A stretch of 64,000 nt of DNA from Tubulanus polymorphus (taxonomy: Eukaryota > Nemertea > Palaeonemertea > Tubulaniformes > Tubulanidae). The position numbers and the translations under genes are program-made. The stretch spans positions 5,320,485 to 5,384,484 of the forward strand of contig NC_134027.1 of the NCBI RefSeq assembly GCF_964204645.1, written 5' to 3'. Positions 1-14,700 of this stretch are shown in pieces; positions within the stretch are counted from its first letter, which is position 1; every line of letters begins with the position of its first letter. Under the pieces are notes generated by a model. It searched no databases and was not told the origin of the DNA. It saw nothing but the letters and a program-made list of their open reading frames with translations.

Positions 1-61
1 TCAGCGTGCAGTTCGATAGCTCTTCTTTGTTGATGAAAACCCAAAAGTTACAAACATCATC

Positions 62-847
62 GTGCTTTCCTCCTGCCATTTTCAACTGCGGAATATTAGA
101 AAGTATCTGTCTACTCCGGCAACTAAGTCAATTGTGCATGCTCTAGTAACATCTAGGTTGGACTACTGTAATGGGTTGTTGTATGGTTTACCGGATTGTC
201 AGCTAAGTCGTCTCCAACGCGTTCAAAACACAGCTGCCAGAGTTGTTACTAGATGCAAAAAGTATGACCACATTACGCCTGTTCTAAAAGAACTTCACTG
301 CCTCCCTGTAAAATTTCGAATCAATTATAAAATTGCCTTTTTGGTCTTCCGCTGTACTCATGATAAAGCACCACAGTACCTAAAGGACATGATTGAAAGT
401 TCTGTGCAAACTAGACAATTACGCTCATCTAGTCATAATCTTTTACGTGTACGAATAATTGGCGTACGTAATTTGTGTAGGTGGCGCTGTGGTACGGTGT
501 ACGTACGAATAATTTGCGGAAGTTAGCGTACGGGTCCGTACGAGTAGCCACATCGTTTAAAATTGCCCCGTGCAAAATCACAACACGCTGTTATAAATTC
601 TCAGGGCCTTTTATGTGGAATACCCTACCTACCGATCTTAGGTCTATTGATAGTTTTAACTGTTTCAAGAAGTTTTTAAAAACCAATCTTTTTATCCAGG
701 CAATTTCGTAGGATTTTTCAGGATTTCGTAGTTCCGTTTTACTTACTGTAGTCATTAGAGTTATTTTTATATATCGTCTTTTAATAGGCCTATACTGTAT
801 GTGCTTCGGAGCATGTATTTTCACTTTGTACAGAGCACTAAATATGG

Positions 848-881
<34 letters not shown>

Positions 882-890
882 AAAAAGACG
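62..890 (+). mobile_element. 3' end of a non-LTR (LINE, CR1/L2/Jockey-like) retrotransposon, degraded
   Basis: The first frame (62-526) encodes the C-terminal end of a reverse transcriptase ORF2: motifs SRLDYCNGLLYGLP, LQRVQNTAARVV and ITPVLKELHCLPV are typical of LINE polyproteins of the CR1/L2/Jockey group. The reading frame is lost near 450. It resumes in another frame (about 570-711) with FSGPFMWNTLPTDLRS, which is the usual final segment of these proteins. A short 3' UTR follows and ends in a TAA/TGA-type microsatellite tail (about 850-890), as expected of a LINE 3' end. The 5' part lies outside the window. About 115 bp between the two coding pieces looks like a later insertion. The copy cannot be active as seen. 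Exact clade is uncertain. Confidence 0.88.
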
Positions 891-3525
891 CCTAATGCTC
901 TTTAGCCTTAATTAGGTGTGTTTTATTATTGCCGTCAAGAACCCCTTGTCAAGTCAGTAACCTCCGTCTGTGGTTTAGATTCACAATCAGCTATTTTCAC
1001 AAATAAGCCAATCCGATTATGAAAGCTTACCACCAATGCTTACGTAACTAACTAAAAAGCCCCCAGACCTCTGTCTCTGACCCTAACCCTTAAATCTTAC
1101 TTGGACCCTTTCTAACCCTAATTGTGAAAAGATCAAAAATAGCGTGAATAACTAAAATAATGGGCCTGCCATATTGGCAAAATATCTTCTTCCTTTATAC
1201 AACGCAATGCGGTGTCTTTGATAAATCAATTATTATAATTTTGATTGCTTCGTTGAAATAGAGAATGAATTTTCTCAGACATATTTTGAGAATAACTGTT
1301 TGTTTTGGTGTATCTGACTTTGAATGATTTTGCACTTCGTTCAGTGGGCCTATCTTTTCTTGGAGAAGGTATGAAATGAGAAACAGGGTTCGTAGTATAG
1401 GGTACAAATTGACTAAATCATAGTGAGTAAATCATAGTGTATATTGTGAAATTTTGAAGAAATAAGAAAAATATAGGGCCCTATGGTTCCCTGAGGAAGG
1501 TCAGAATAGCCCCCTTTTACCCTAGACTTTTAAACGTTTCCTGGTGATGATCTAAGGCACTTGTCTTGCATAGCCAAATTTTACCTTTTCAAATAAGATG
1601 ACAATTCCAAATTCAGGGTTTCACCCCTCAAATAATCCGAAATGCCATTGTATTTATCCAGCAGTTTAAAAACAGTAACTTGGATTTCAGTTGATCTTGA
1701 AATGCCTCTCAAATTTCGGTCGATTGTGCCCCCTCAAAAGCCCCCTCAAATACCCCTCAAATTTGAAAATCATGGTCATGTAGAAACCCTGGAGTAAGTA
1801 CCCATATTCATGATATTCCTCACTAGTTTAGATGTCAGGGTGTTTTAAGGGCTTTGTGCTGCATTGCTCGGGAGTTCTTGGCTTGATTTAATTTACACCT
1901 CCTGTTCTCATACCCTGTCATGTATGTAATCTACTTTACTGAAATGGTTAGTTATGTCAAGTGTAAAGAATATGACCTACTATTCCAACTTTTCAAAAAT
2001 TGTTATTTCATACAATTCCTTGATAAGAAGTATTTTACTGATAGCATTGCATACACAGTACATGTATGCCTATGATTTTTCATTATCTAAAAATGGGTTT
2101 TTGTATTTTGTAAAAGTTGTAGTTTCATCTTGATTACGATATTCAAATTCGTATCCCTTGCTAGCCTATGAATTTTTTTTTAATGTCATGAATGGTTGTT
2201 AAGAACAGATTCGTATATCAGGTATATCAGATCAGTAAAACATTGAATTATCTATGAATATCCTTTATAAGTAATTTTTAACCTTTTGCCATCGTATGTT
2301 AATCAATATAATAATGTCTGGATTTATAAAGCTCTATACTATAGATTCATTGGGTCGTAAAGACTATTCAAAGATATCTTGAGATTTTGTGGGCACTTTT
2401 AAACTTTTGAACCTTTTTAGACAAGAGTGTCAATGTGGTTCCTTGCTAGAATATAGCCAAGGATCATGACAAGCACTTTAAGGATTGGTGGGACTCGTAT
2501 GCGACGGGAAGTCTGTGTTTTTCTGACTTACTTACCAGATACCAGATGTCTCCATACGCTATAGTCGAACTATGGATGTGGAATTATCAGTATAAGTCGG
2601 TGTATGATATTTCATTGTGTAAATTGCAAGGTATTCGTCATTATCTCTTAATTATCTGCCGGAATTGGAGCAGCTATTGAGGAGGATTTGCGAAACCGGC
2701 AATTAACCGCTGTTATACGACACGAGCTCTGGAGGAACTTTTTCCTCGTAGTATGAAACTCACTGTGAAATAGAAAGTAGAATTGAATAGTTTTATTGAA
2801 TAATCAATGCGTTCGTTCGGCACAAATAAACATTCAGTGGCGCCACTTTTGCCCCGCGTATAATTCTTTCTCGCTGCTTGAAAGAGTTTAATGTAACACC
2901 GTGACCATCTATAGGCGGTTCTAATGAATGAATGTGGATGATCTGAAGGTGTTTATATCAGCTGGGTCCCATATGCGTATTGTTCAACCGAGACAATTCT
3001 AATCAGCTGATACATATGACGTGCTTGTGCTATAAACTGTGGACAACTAACATTGTCGTGAATCACCATCTGAATATACAGGGAAGTTGATCAGTTCTAG
3101 AGGGCGGACTATAAAATACTATCTGGTCGTAAAATATGAAAAACAAATTGTCGTCATGGATTGGTCTGACGCTTTCTCAGGAAATACCACCTGGAGTTTT
3201 TTACGCAATGTGGTCGGGGGAAATAAGCCTATGGCGTGGAGTGTCTGCTGATTAAGCTGACATCTCGGTTTATCGGTTTATGATATTGATAAACCTGTAC
3301 AACTCCTTGACCTTTCGGAGATTTAACATGGATTGAATCAATCATATGAGAGATACTCGAGTTAATGGAAGTATGTGCGCGTCATTTCAAATCTGCCAAT
3401 CGCTATTCAAAATACACGTAATGGTTCGTTACTAATCTGTAACTATATATTGATAAGATAACTTTTTATTTCGCAAATAGTTTTAGGTGAAAATTAGTTT
3501 CTGTTTGAGAATTGGTGGTAGCGAA
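891..3525. other. Non-coding stretch upstream of SNX16
   Basis: I see no convincing coding exon here on either strand. Short open frames have no recognisable protein content. There is a brief stretch with cccctcaaa repeats near 1720-1760 and a mildly telomere-like cctaaccct near 1080-1120. The last several hundred bases are presumably the promoter and 5' UTR of SNX16. Confidence 0.5.
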
Positions 3526-6500
3526 ATGGCACTATTTGCTAAAAAGGTTTCAGCGATGTGTCAGCGGAAAACTGTGCAGGGGAAGCGTGAAACAAGAACC
3601 TATATGCCTGGAGGATGGTTAGATAACTGTACAGCGCCGTACATGGGTAATATTCCAGACGCGTGTAGAAATTATAACTATTTATTTCCTCAAAATCGAC
3701 GTGACTCGAGTGTAAAGGATATCAATAGAATATGCACGAGACAGAATGTACAGCCGGATTTAATACCAACAAAAGATTTGAAGACAACGTTAGCCGTCAA
3801 TATCGCACGTGAAGAACAACAAACTCCTTTCCTGAACCGCGTAGTCCAGAATGAAGAGGTGAACTCAGTTCCTATAAGTCCGGTGAGCGAAACGGCAAAA
3901 GTTCTCGGAGACAAAGTGTGCTGCGGATGTGGTCGTATCAAACCGACGTATCTATCTAAAATGTTCCATTCTGTCGACGATTACAACAGTAGTTTCGATT
4001 CTATACAGTTCGATGTGAGAAATTTTGCATCTGCTTTCACCGCTGCACATTTAGACATGTTGAAATCTGCTAAGACAACAGACGACCGACGAATGTCGAC
4101 CGTATCTCAGAATACAACCGCTAGTGAACTCATATTTACAGATAGGACTGCGTCCAGTCCATGCAGCACGAACCCGGACGTTAAAAAATGTATTTGCTCG
4201 CGATGCAGTCGCAAACGATCTAAATGTAATCGTAAAGTACGATTCTCCGATGATCTAACGAATTCATTTTCGCGGGTTGAAATGTGGTAAGTCAATTTAC
4301 AAAATTATCGTGGATTTCTTACCATAGATTTGATCATCATCGAAGAGAAATAGGTTATCTCTTCAACTGGAGTTAATTCTTTTTCGGGCAGTAATAGAAG
4401 TTGATTCCCGTACAGACATCAAACTAATACTTAGACTGACCAATATCAAAACAAGCAAATAGAAAATACTGTAAGCAGATACATAAATGTAAACGTTGTG
4501 TTGTTTAGTGAAAGGACACTGTGTGAACATCTTAAATCTACCAGGTGCAGAGCGGCATCGTGTAAACATTTATCTTAACCTGTTCGATAGTTAAAAGATC
4601 TTCAGAAAAATCACAGGTTTCGTTTAGAATATTTATTGGCATTTGTTCGTTTTATATTCATTATTAGTCGTTATTTATCAAAAGTGTCAAAGCTTGGTAA
4701 TCTGTTATTTTTAGGATATTAGCTGTGGATTTTTACAATGGCAGTACTGGGTATATGTATTCATTTCATTGGAATTATAAATGACTTCGCTTGCTTTGTA
4801 TTCATTCATTGGATTGCATAATCATATAGGAATGACTTGAAGGCGTTCTTAGCGGAAAAGCTTTTAAAATTCAGTGAGATTTCAGATTATACAGGTCAGG
4901 GTATAAGTGTTTACTGTAGATATATTAAGAAGATATATTTCTTCAACAAATGGGATATTAACATTTCCTTTCATTTTAAATGCATCACTGCATTGGATTC
5001 TTATTGGAATTAGTTTATTATGGCAGTTCTCTGAATTCAGGGTCAGTTGCGTCATTGTTTGCAAACAAACTGGTTGTTTTCAATAATTTGCTTTGATTAA
5101 ATGTTTGTGCCACTTTTGGCAGTTAAACAATAACTAACAAGAGGCTTGAGGTAAAAAAAAATCTTCATGTTGATGCATTAGTATTGGTCTAATTCATTGA
5201 ATACTAGTACTCGTGACTCGATGCATCTTTTCTTGCTGAATTGATATTTTAATTTTGTTTGTTTATATTCAGGGTCGCAAGTATGGATTCAACGAATCCG
5301 CCGAAACAAGTTTACGAAGCTGCTGCTTCGGCAGAACCGCAACAATGTTCTAGTTCGTCTCCATCCCCAACTGATGCTCACATGTCTAGCCCATCTCAAG
5401 ACGATTTGAAGGCATCAATGGCTCCTGTGTTAAGACCGGACCCTGTTAGTAAAATGACTGAATCGATATCCAGTGATCGGTCTAGTATATCAACTGCCCT
5501 CGATGATGAAGAGATTGATGTAGTGGAGACCGGATTACAGGTGCCGATAGTTGGTTATGAAGTTATGGAACAGCGTGCTAGATTTACGGTATGTACCCTA
5601 TACCCAACGGATCTCTAAAAGTTTGTTCAAGTGCTCTTGAGGCCAATATATTCACAAGTCCTTTCAATTCATATGTACGCAGCTGTTCCCTGGATAAATA
5701 TAACAGCTTGTCACTGGGCGGATATATTATGTTCGGAAGAACCACCTGTTAAGGGCTGAAACTGTTTATTTGTTTCTTTATCAAAATGAGCTTTTTTCAT
5801 TGCGACTTTTTTCTTGTTTTTAGGTTTTCAAAGTGCACGTACAACGCAGTCGTCATGAAAACTGGTTTGTATTCAGAAGATACACAGACTTTGTTCAACT
5901 TAACGATAAGGTATAGATATTTTTCGTCAACTTTATTTGTCTGCGTGTAAATGCGTGCTAATCATTTCTGAGATTTTTAAACCGCAATATACAAGCTGTT
6001 TTGACGTCTAAAGGCTGCGATATGAAATTGTTTATTCTTGTATTTTTAAAAACAGTAACACGTTATTGTGTATATGGAGAAATAAGTCTCGGTTTTATAA
6101 TACGAATAGATTCCTTTGAATGAGTATGTCAAAATTAACCTAATTCAGATATCGTGACTAAAATCTAAAACTGTCTGCTGAGGGGAAAAAATATTTTATG
6201 TCATATGTCATTGAATTGTGTTTACTTATTATGTGTATTATATGTTTCCATTGATTCAGTTAAAAGAAATATACCCCGGTTTCCGATTGAGTCTTCCCCC
6301 CAAGCGATGGTTTGGTAGCAACTTTGATGAAAATTTCCTGGAAGAACGAGCAAAAGGTTTGCAGGCATTCCTCAATAATATAACGGGCCATAGAGATGTT
6401 TCACAGAGGTGAGTTGGCTTCCAATTCTGAGCCCTTCACTCGTAAGATGGTAGGACGTGTCCGTTACCAGATTCATAAAAATGACTGTTATCTAGGAATC

Positions 6501-8190
6501 TTGTCGCCGTGATGGACACCCCTTTATCCGTAGTATCTCTGATAAATAAACCAAACACCTGATTCATTAGGAAAGAGAATCACGGTCTGCTTTAAAAGAC
6601 ACCCCTTTTTCTCTGATTTCTAGGATCTAGATTATATCTAATTTTTTACCCTTCACAATTTCGGGAATACGGATGCACCCTACTTAGTAAAGAAGGGCTT
6701 TCAATCCAATTCATCCCCAGCCCTAATAGGTATTTATAACTCGATATATCTGTCAACCATATGCATTTTTTGTAGCAAACCTGTGCGTCAGTTTCTTTGC
6801 CTGGATGACCCACCTGGTCCACATGACAGTCTTGAGGAAAGCCGAGTAAGATAACGTTGATATGTTTCGATCAAAGTACATCTTCGATTGTACTATTAAT
6901 TGGCTCAATATTTGTTTTTATAGCGAATTATAGTTTGATCTTTGCATTTTAGGCATTGTGCGAATCCTTAGAAGAGACTGTGTACAACATGAGAAGAGAT
7001 TTACAGGAACGTGATTCTAAGATCGAACTACTGGAAGGCGAGATTGCCATGTACAAGGCTCAAATAGATGCTCTCAATTCTTCACTCAGGTATGTGGTGT
7101 ACAAAATATTTCATATCATAGGCCTACGGAATATGTAAAACTGATGTATTCGATTCATCGAAAAGGCTAATAATAGACGACAAGTCTGAATTTTTAAGCA
7201 TTGAATGTGCACTGATAGTTAGTGGGTTTTGTTTTAGGAAAAGTCGCCTTCACATTACAAGGTACTTCGTGTAGTTGTGCTGTTTTGCTACATCACTAAT
7301 TTGCGCTTTCGTTTACCACAATTTTTGTTATTAGAGAACATTCTTTTTGCTCTGCTACATAGTATTTTTCATCAGAACATCCGTTATTTCTTTATTCATC
7401 ATTTTGATGTTTGCAAAGCCACTTCGTGTCACTTCAGATCTCTGTGTTACCAGACCCAGTGCACAATGCTAAGATTGAACTCTTAAGAATAAGAAAATAA
7501 ATAATTGATTCCCTTCATTTTTGGGTAACTCAAAAAGGTGCTACTGGGCGGAGAATCTGTATTCAAAACACATCTAATCAAGAAACTCAATTTTATTATA
7601 CTCAAGATACAATAAAAGCTATAGACGCGCAGTAGCGGTAGCTCTAGAAGACACGGTAGTACCGGTATATTACCAGTAGTAGAATACAAGGTATAGTGTT
7701 TTTTGTTAATGTTCTAGGATGGAACGAGAATATCATCGACGTCAGCATTCATTATCAGCTTCTAAGGCTCCCAGTGAATGTTCATTAGGTGACATGGAAG
7801 ACACTGATGCTGGTTCATGTATCGAAGCTGACCAATTCCCGATTAATAAAAGACGAACAAGGTATTCAATAATAGTTCTACCGGGTAGACATAAGGTGTA
7901 TAAAGAAATTAAGTCATGAAGTCAACTGATAAACTAGATTTGTAATATGCGTATAATCGATTCCATGCATAATTTCTGAAGTCATAATGTATTTTCGCTG
8001 TTAGAGTTATGAAGCAATTGTAAGATGTCCTCGCAATTCTTTTGTTTTTAGCTCAGAAAATTCTGTCGAATGGGAAATCAATAGAAACATTACACACAAA
8101 GAAACGTTGAATAAAACGCAGCAGAATCATAACAAATTACCAGCACTTGATGGTTCAGGAGATACTTCTTCTTTGTTAGCGCCGTCTTAA
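3526..8190 (+). CDS. SNX16: Sorting nexin-16 (PX domain and coiled coil), 8 coding exons, about 600 aa
   Basis: Endosomal PI3P-binding sorting nexin. Exons: 3526-4286, 5273-5588, 5824-5910, 6260-6408, 6776-6845, 6953-7089, 7718-7861, 8052-8190. All phases agree and the total is 1803 nt. The PX core is clear: [18 protein letters not shown], the FRRYTDF phosphoinositide-binding motif, [24 protein letters not shown] and [18 protein letters not shown], all closely matching vertebrate SNX16. A heptad-like coiled coil follows ([20 protein letters not shown]). The C-terminal tail is polar. Vertebrate SNX16 is about 344 aa, so this protein is much longer. The excess is exon 1 (about 254 residues, cysteine clusters CCGCG and [13 protein letters not shown]), which splices in frame to the second exon. 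A shorter form could start at the ATG near 5282. The true start in exon 1 is taken as 3526, since a TAG lies in frame just upstream at 3484. PX identity is certain; the N-terminal fusion is inferred. Confidence 0.92.
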
Positions 8191-9995
<1,805 letters not shown>

Positions 9996-11790
9996 TTTAT
10001 ACAAATTGATACATAGATGTTCTAGTTTTTTATATGATTCATCTTGTGGATTTTACAACCAGCAACACACGAGTGGCTAAAATCTAATGACTATATGATC
10101 AGTAGAGCGAAGTCGTGGTTTCACTATCCTCTGACCAGAAATGTATTTAAAACTTTAAATAGGAAATTGTTAAAGTGGGATCTAAAAAGGTAGGTCGTTT
10201 CATAGATAAAACAGCTTGGTAAAGTGTTGGAAAAGCTGAGGGTTAGCTCCAGGCAGCATATTTGTGTACTACAGCGCCTCTGATTAATCACCAAAATGTC
10301 ACACTAATCGATCATGCGATGTTTCTGTCACCTATTATAGTCTCTTCAAACCAGGATGAAATACAACAGATAAGCCAATTATCGTATTGGTATATTTAAT
10401 TCATATTTTTTACAAAATCAATTAATTCAATCGAGAATATATAAGGAAATACAGGTATATCAATTATACGATGTATATGTGAGTAATAATCATGTTGATT
10501 TTAGGATATGAAAAAAATCACAGGTTACGGTATATAAAATCTACAGCACCATTTTAATACAGGATTGAGGAAACTGTCATGAGACATTCATATGAGTTTC
10601 ATATGAGCAACTGTCATGCAATGACATTTAAATTCTTGCATACACTTTGGACATAGATTTTTCATCTATTTCATTGGTCTAGATACAACAAAATCAAGGA
10701 ATCATTGTTTAGCAAACACAAAACAGCAAAAATCTCTACGAATTTTCGTTTTTCTTTATATATTACAATAAAAATAAACCAATTAATAATTTGGTTCTGT
10801 ACACGACTTGACTAGGACTCATCCATTCTAAAACTTTTGTTTTGTAGCGAGCCTTGACCAAAAAATACATCCGTATTGTTTGCCATGACTTCGAACTTAT
10901 GAATAACCTTACAGCCTATTTGTATTACAACTATGAACAAGATTATAATCTCATCCATGTTCGGCTGCATCATTGGTTTCGTTTTTATTCTTATGCACTT
11001 GAAACCAGTTGCACAGTTATGACTTAAGTCCAAAAGTGGTCTTATATCAAAATGGTCTTTAGTTATTAAATTGGCTAAAACCATCTTAGACTGGTCTTGA
11101 ATCTAAGCCACCACCGTGCAACAGGCCCCAGAGTGAATACTTAAATGCACCGACTGGGATTGGTACCTAGGAATCATCTGCATATTTACAAACACATACA
11201 TTGAATAGAAAATCAGCATTTCAAGAGACAACCTCTCATTATTGAATCATTCATTCATATATCAATTGGTTTATACTGCAGCAATATTTAAACACGCTGG
11301 CCATGTATTGCTTACTCTCTTACCATATATGAACTATCTAATCTATTCATTCATTCTATGCAAAAAAGCATTTTACGTCATTACAGGCACGCAGAAGAAT
11401 ACTGGTGATCTCACTACTTTCTGTCCAGCAGAAATGATTTAAATACGAATATCAGTATACTATCTATAATATATATCAAGTAAATACATAAAGTCAGCAG
11501 TTACGCTAACAATCGAAATAAAAGCTACAATATCCTACAAAATTAAAAATCCTCCATAACCAAACTTTTTATCTCCAATAACTTCATATCATTATCAAAT
11601 TGTTGTATTCAATCCAGGCTAATATGTGTTTATATAGTGTTGTTGACTTACATTTACAAATACATTGAAAATACTGTTTTTTTGGTAGTTGTACTGATGC
11701 GCAGTTATGTCATACTGGCTTACAAATATTACAACAAATATTTTCAAATCTTGAATATGAGAAATTACTAAATCATTTCATTAAGATTTA
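9996..11790. other. Non-coding stretch between the SNX16 and HNF4 3' ends
   Basis: I see no coding exon. SNX16 (+) and HNF4 (-) converge here, so most of it is probably HNF4 3' UTR. An ATTAAA on the minus strand near 10396-10401 is a possible HNF4 poly(A) signal. Small open frames at 10812-11084 and 11242-11442 have no family features. Confidence 0.5.
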
Positions 11791-14700
11791 TCATTCACGT
11801 TTGTATCCATTTGGAGGGTTTTGAAGTTTAAACTCAGAGTGCAATGCTGGAGATGATTCTGATTTTGTGTCATCATGATGCTGCCAATGTGACGATGGAG
11901 ATCTCGGAGAGTTATTTTGTGATCGTGTTAATTGTTGTTCAAGTTGAGGAGACTGTGGATGGTGTAGAGTCGGCGCTAATGGAAGATGTGCTTCGAGTCC
12001 ATGCCTTAAACTGTTCTCAATTACAGATATACGTGCAGCTTCTCCAATATGCGTAATCGTGTGCTGATCATGATGTGACGACATCGCTGGTAGTTGATCG
12101 AATTGTTGCTGGTGATGACCATTTTGAAGGTCATGTAAAGGTGACTGCGACATCATGGGTCCCTGTGGTGGCGGAGGAATGCTGGCTGTTAATGGCCCAG
12201 GTGATGTCGAAGGACCACTAGTTAACAACTCATGTCCAGCACCTGAAATAAAAAGTGTAGCTCATAAGCATTCATAACATCATTAAATCAATGCTTTGTA
12301 TGAATTGAGGACATTTTTAGTGTAAGACATGTGCTGTGCAAAAAATAGAGAACTAAAATATGTGCACTTGGAACGAACTGTGGACATGCTTAATGTTAGC
12401 TACCACCCATGACCTAGATATGACCAGAAAAGAATTAGTTTTCAAAAGTCATTTAATCAGAAATTCAAGGGGTTGACAAAAAAGGCACTCAGATGCAGGT
12501 ACCTGAGTATTCTTGATCATGGCTGTAGTAGCCATCATAAGCCGACAGTTGATTGAGGTCCACTTTAATTGAAGGTAATGCTGTAATGGAATTCATGCAA
12601 AGCTAATTGAAGGTGACGTAGCTGACTAAATACCGATGTTAAGCGTTTCGGAAGATTCTACGAAAATCGTTTTAGATAATCTATGATTGATTTTGCGAAT
12701 GGAATAAGGATAAGACAATTATAGGGAGCTGAAGCAGAGGGAATTTGAAAATGTACAAATAAAACTAACCACCAAGTAGCATCTCTTGCAACAAGTTGTC
12801 AACTTTTGCTACACCAAATAGTTTAGCAAATTGAACCTGTTCTATCATCTGCCATGTGATACTTTGTAATGCTGGTAAAAGGAGTAAAACTTCTCCAAAA
12901 CGACCTCTAGAGTCATACTGTCGATCATTGATGTAGTCTTCCAAGTTGATCTGAACCTGATACCTCATGCTTTTTACTTTATTACTGTCTACTGCAGCTT
13001 TTGCTGTAATTATATCATATAATCACGAAATAAAGTATGTAATCTTAATTCAAGGACTCTTAACGGCTGCTCAAATGAACTGCAGATACATACCTGGATC
13101 AAAAAATACAATGGATTTCAGACAGGCAAATTCTGTGTCATCAACTTGAACTTCACGTAGTGGTAAAACTAATTCATCTAAGATACGATTTGCTATACGA
13201 CTAAATTCTATTTCTGTAGTATGCCTCGGGATGATATAATCATTTCCGAGCAACAATAGATCTGAATAATGTATGGATCGCCTGGCAACCCCTAACAATA
13301 AATGTTCCCCGGCATGAGCCCGAAGTAATGCGATCTGAAAGATATTATGAAAGCATTTAATTCTATGTAAATTTAGGAAGATGGCTTTATCAGGAATGAA
13401 AGTTCAATATATCATCTCATTTTCTCTACTGGCATCTGTCAGTACCTGATCATCCAGAGTCAGTTCACAGAATGGTCCAATCTGTTTAGCCCATTCTACG
13501 AGAATTAACAATTGCTGTTTCATAGATTCGCATACATCAATTACTGTGGCGATTTTCTTCTGTGAAATATCTGCTCCTGGAGGCAATGAAGTTGGACATG
13601 CCATCTGAAATAATGAAGTAAAACCGAAATTCAGAGTTGAAAAAACTACATAGCATTCAAAGCAGCCAGGGAAATCTGCTACCAAGCTAGAAGCTGGATA
13701 AGAAGATAACTAAGCATTTTTTTGTAAATTATTCATTGACTCAATGCAAAAGCGGTTTCAAAGCAGAGTAAATTTTACCTCGCATACCTGCCTTGAAACT
13801 AATTCTGCATGGAGCAGGTTTGTCACAGACAGGGCGCTATTCTGCTGAAGTTCCTCATAAGATGTACGTCTAACACTGATTCTATCACGTTCATTCTGAA
13901 CTGCTGGAAATGTATAGAAATTCTATCTTCATTAAATATGTGTCCTCTTACCCCTATATCCTTATACATATATATGCAAAACCATGGATAGAAAATCTAA
14001 CCCCGACTTATACCATGGACTCTAAAACGTTTTCTAGAGTCCACGCTTAAACCTACCTTCTTTTCTCATTCCAGCCCGAAAACATTTTCTCAGGCGACAA
14101 TATCGACATTGGTTTCGCTTATCTTTGTCAACAACACAATTACGTGTAAAACGACATGTGTATACGTGATTTTTCCTGACACTCCGTCGAAAGAAGCCTT
14201 TACATCCATCACAGCTCGCCGCTCCGTAGTGTTTACCTGTAGCCCGGTCTCCGCATATCGCACAGAACTGGTTATGCATTGGGCTGTTGTTATTATTATT
14301 ATTCGGTGATTGAATTGATTGCACAGATTGTGACATAGTCGGCAAATTTGGTAACATGTTGTTGTTCACTGGCTCTCCACTTTCTAGAAAATATAACATC
14401 CATAAAAATCAAGATTCAATCTCTATCTGAATACATTTCATCTACGCAACATGTATTATAGAAAAACTTTATTGAGTTGCGGTCATGGATAATACGCCCC
14501 AAAAAGAGACAGTAGTATCAATCATGTGTTATCTTAATACATATACCCTTTGAGCGTATAGCAGGATTGAACATTGCACCAAGTTCATCTAATTCGGTTT
14601 TCATGAAACCTTTACCCACCCAAATCAAAGTGCAGAGTCTATACCTACGTATAAGACCCTTACCCTAGTCACATTTATTATTGGGATTTCAGGCACAATG

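Noticed and set aside
1075-1125. Telomere-like CCCTAACCCT stretch
   Set aside because: Only two or three imperfect units in ordinary sequence; not an interstitial telomere array.
3690-3941. 83-codon minus-strand frame opposite SNX16 exon 1
   Set aside because: It is antisense to a better-supported coding exon and has no recognisable content.
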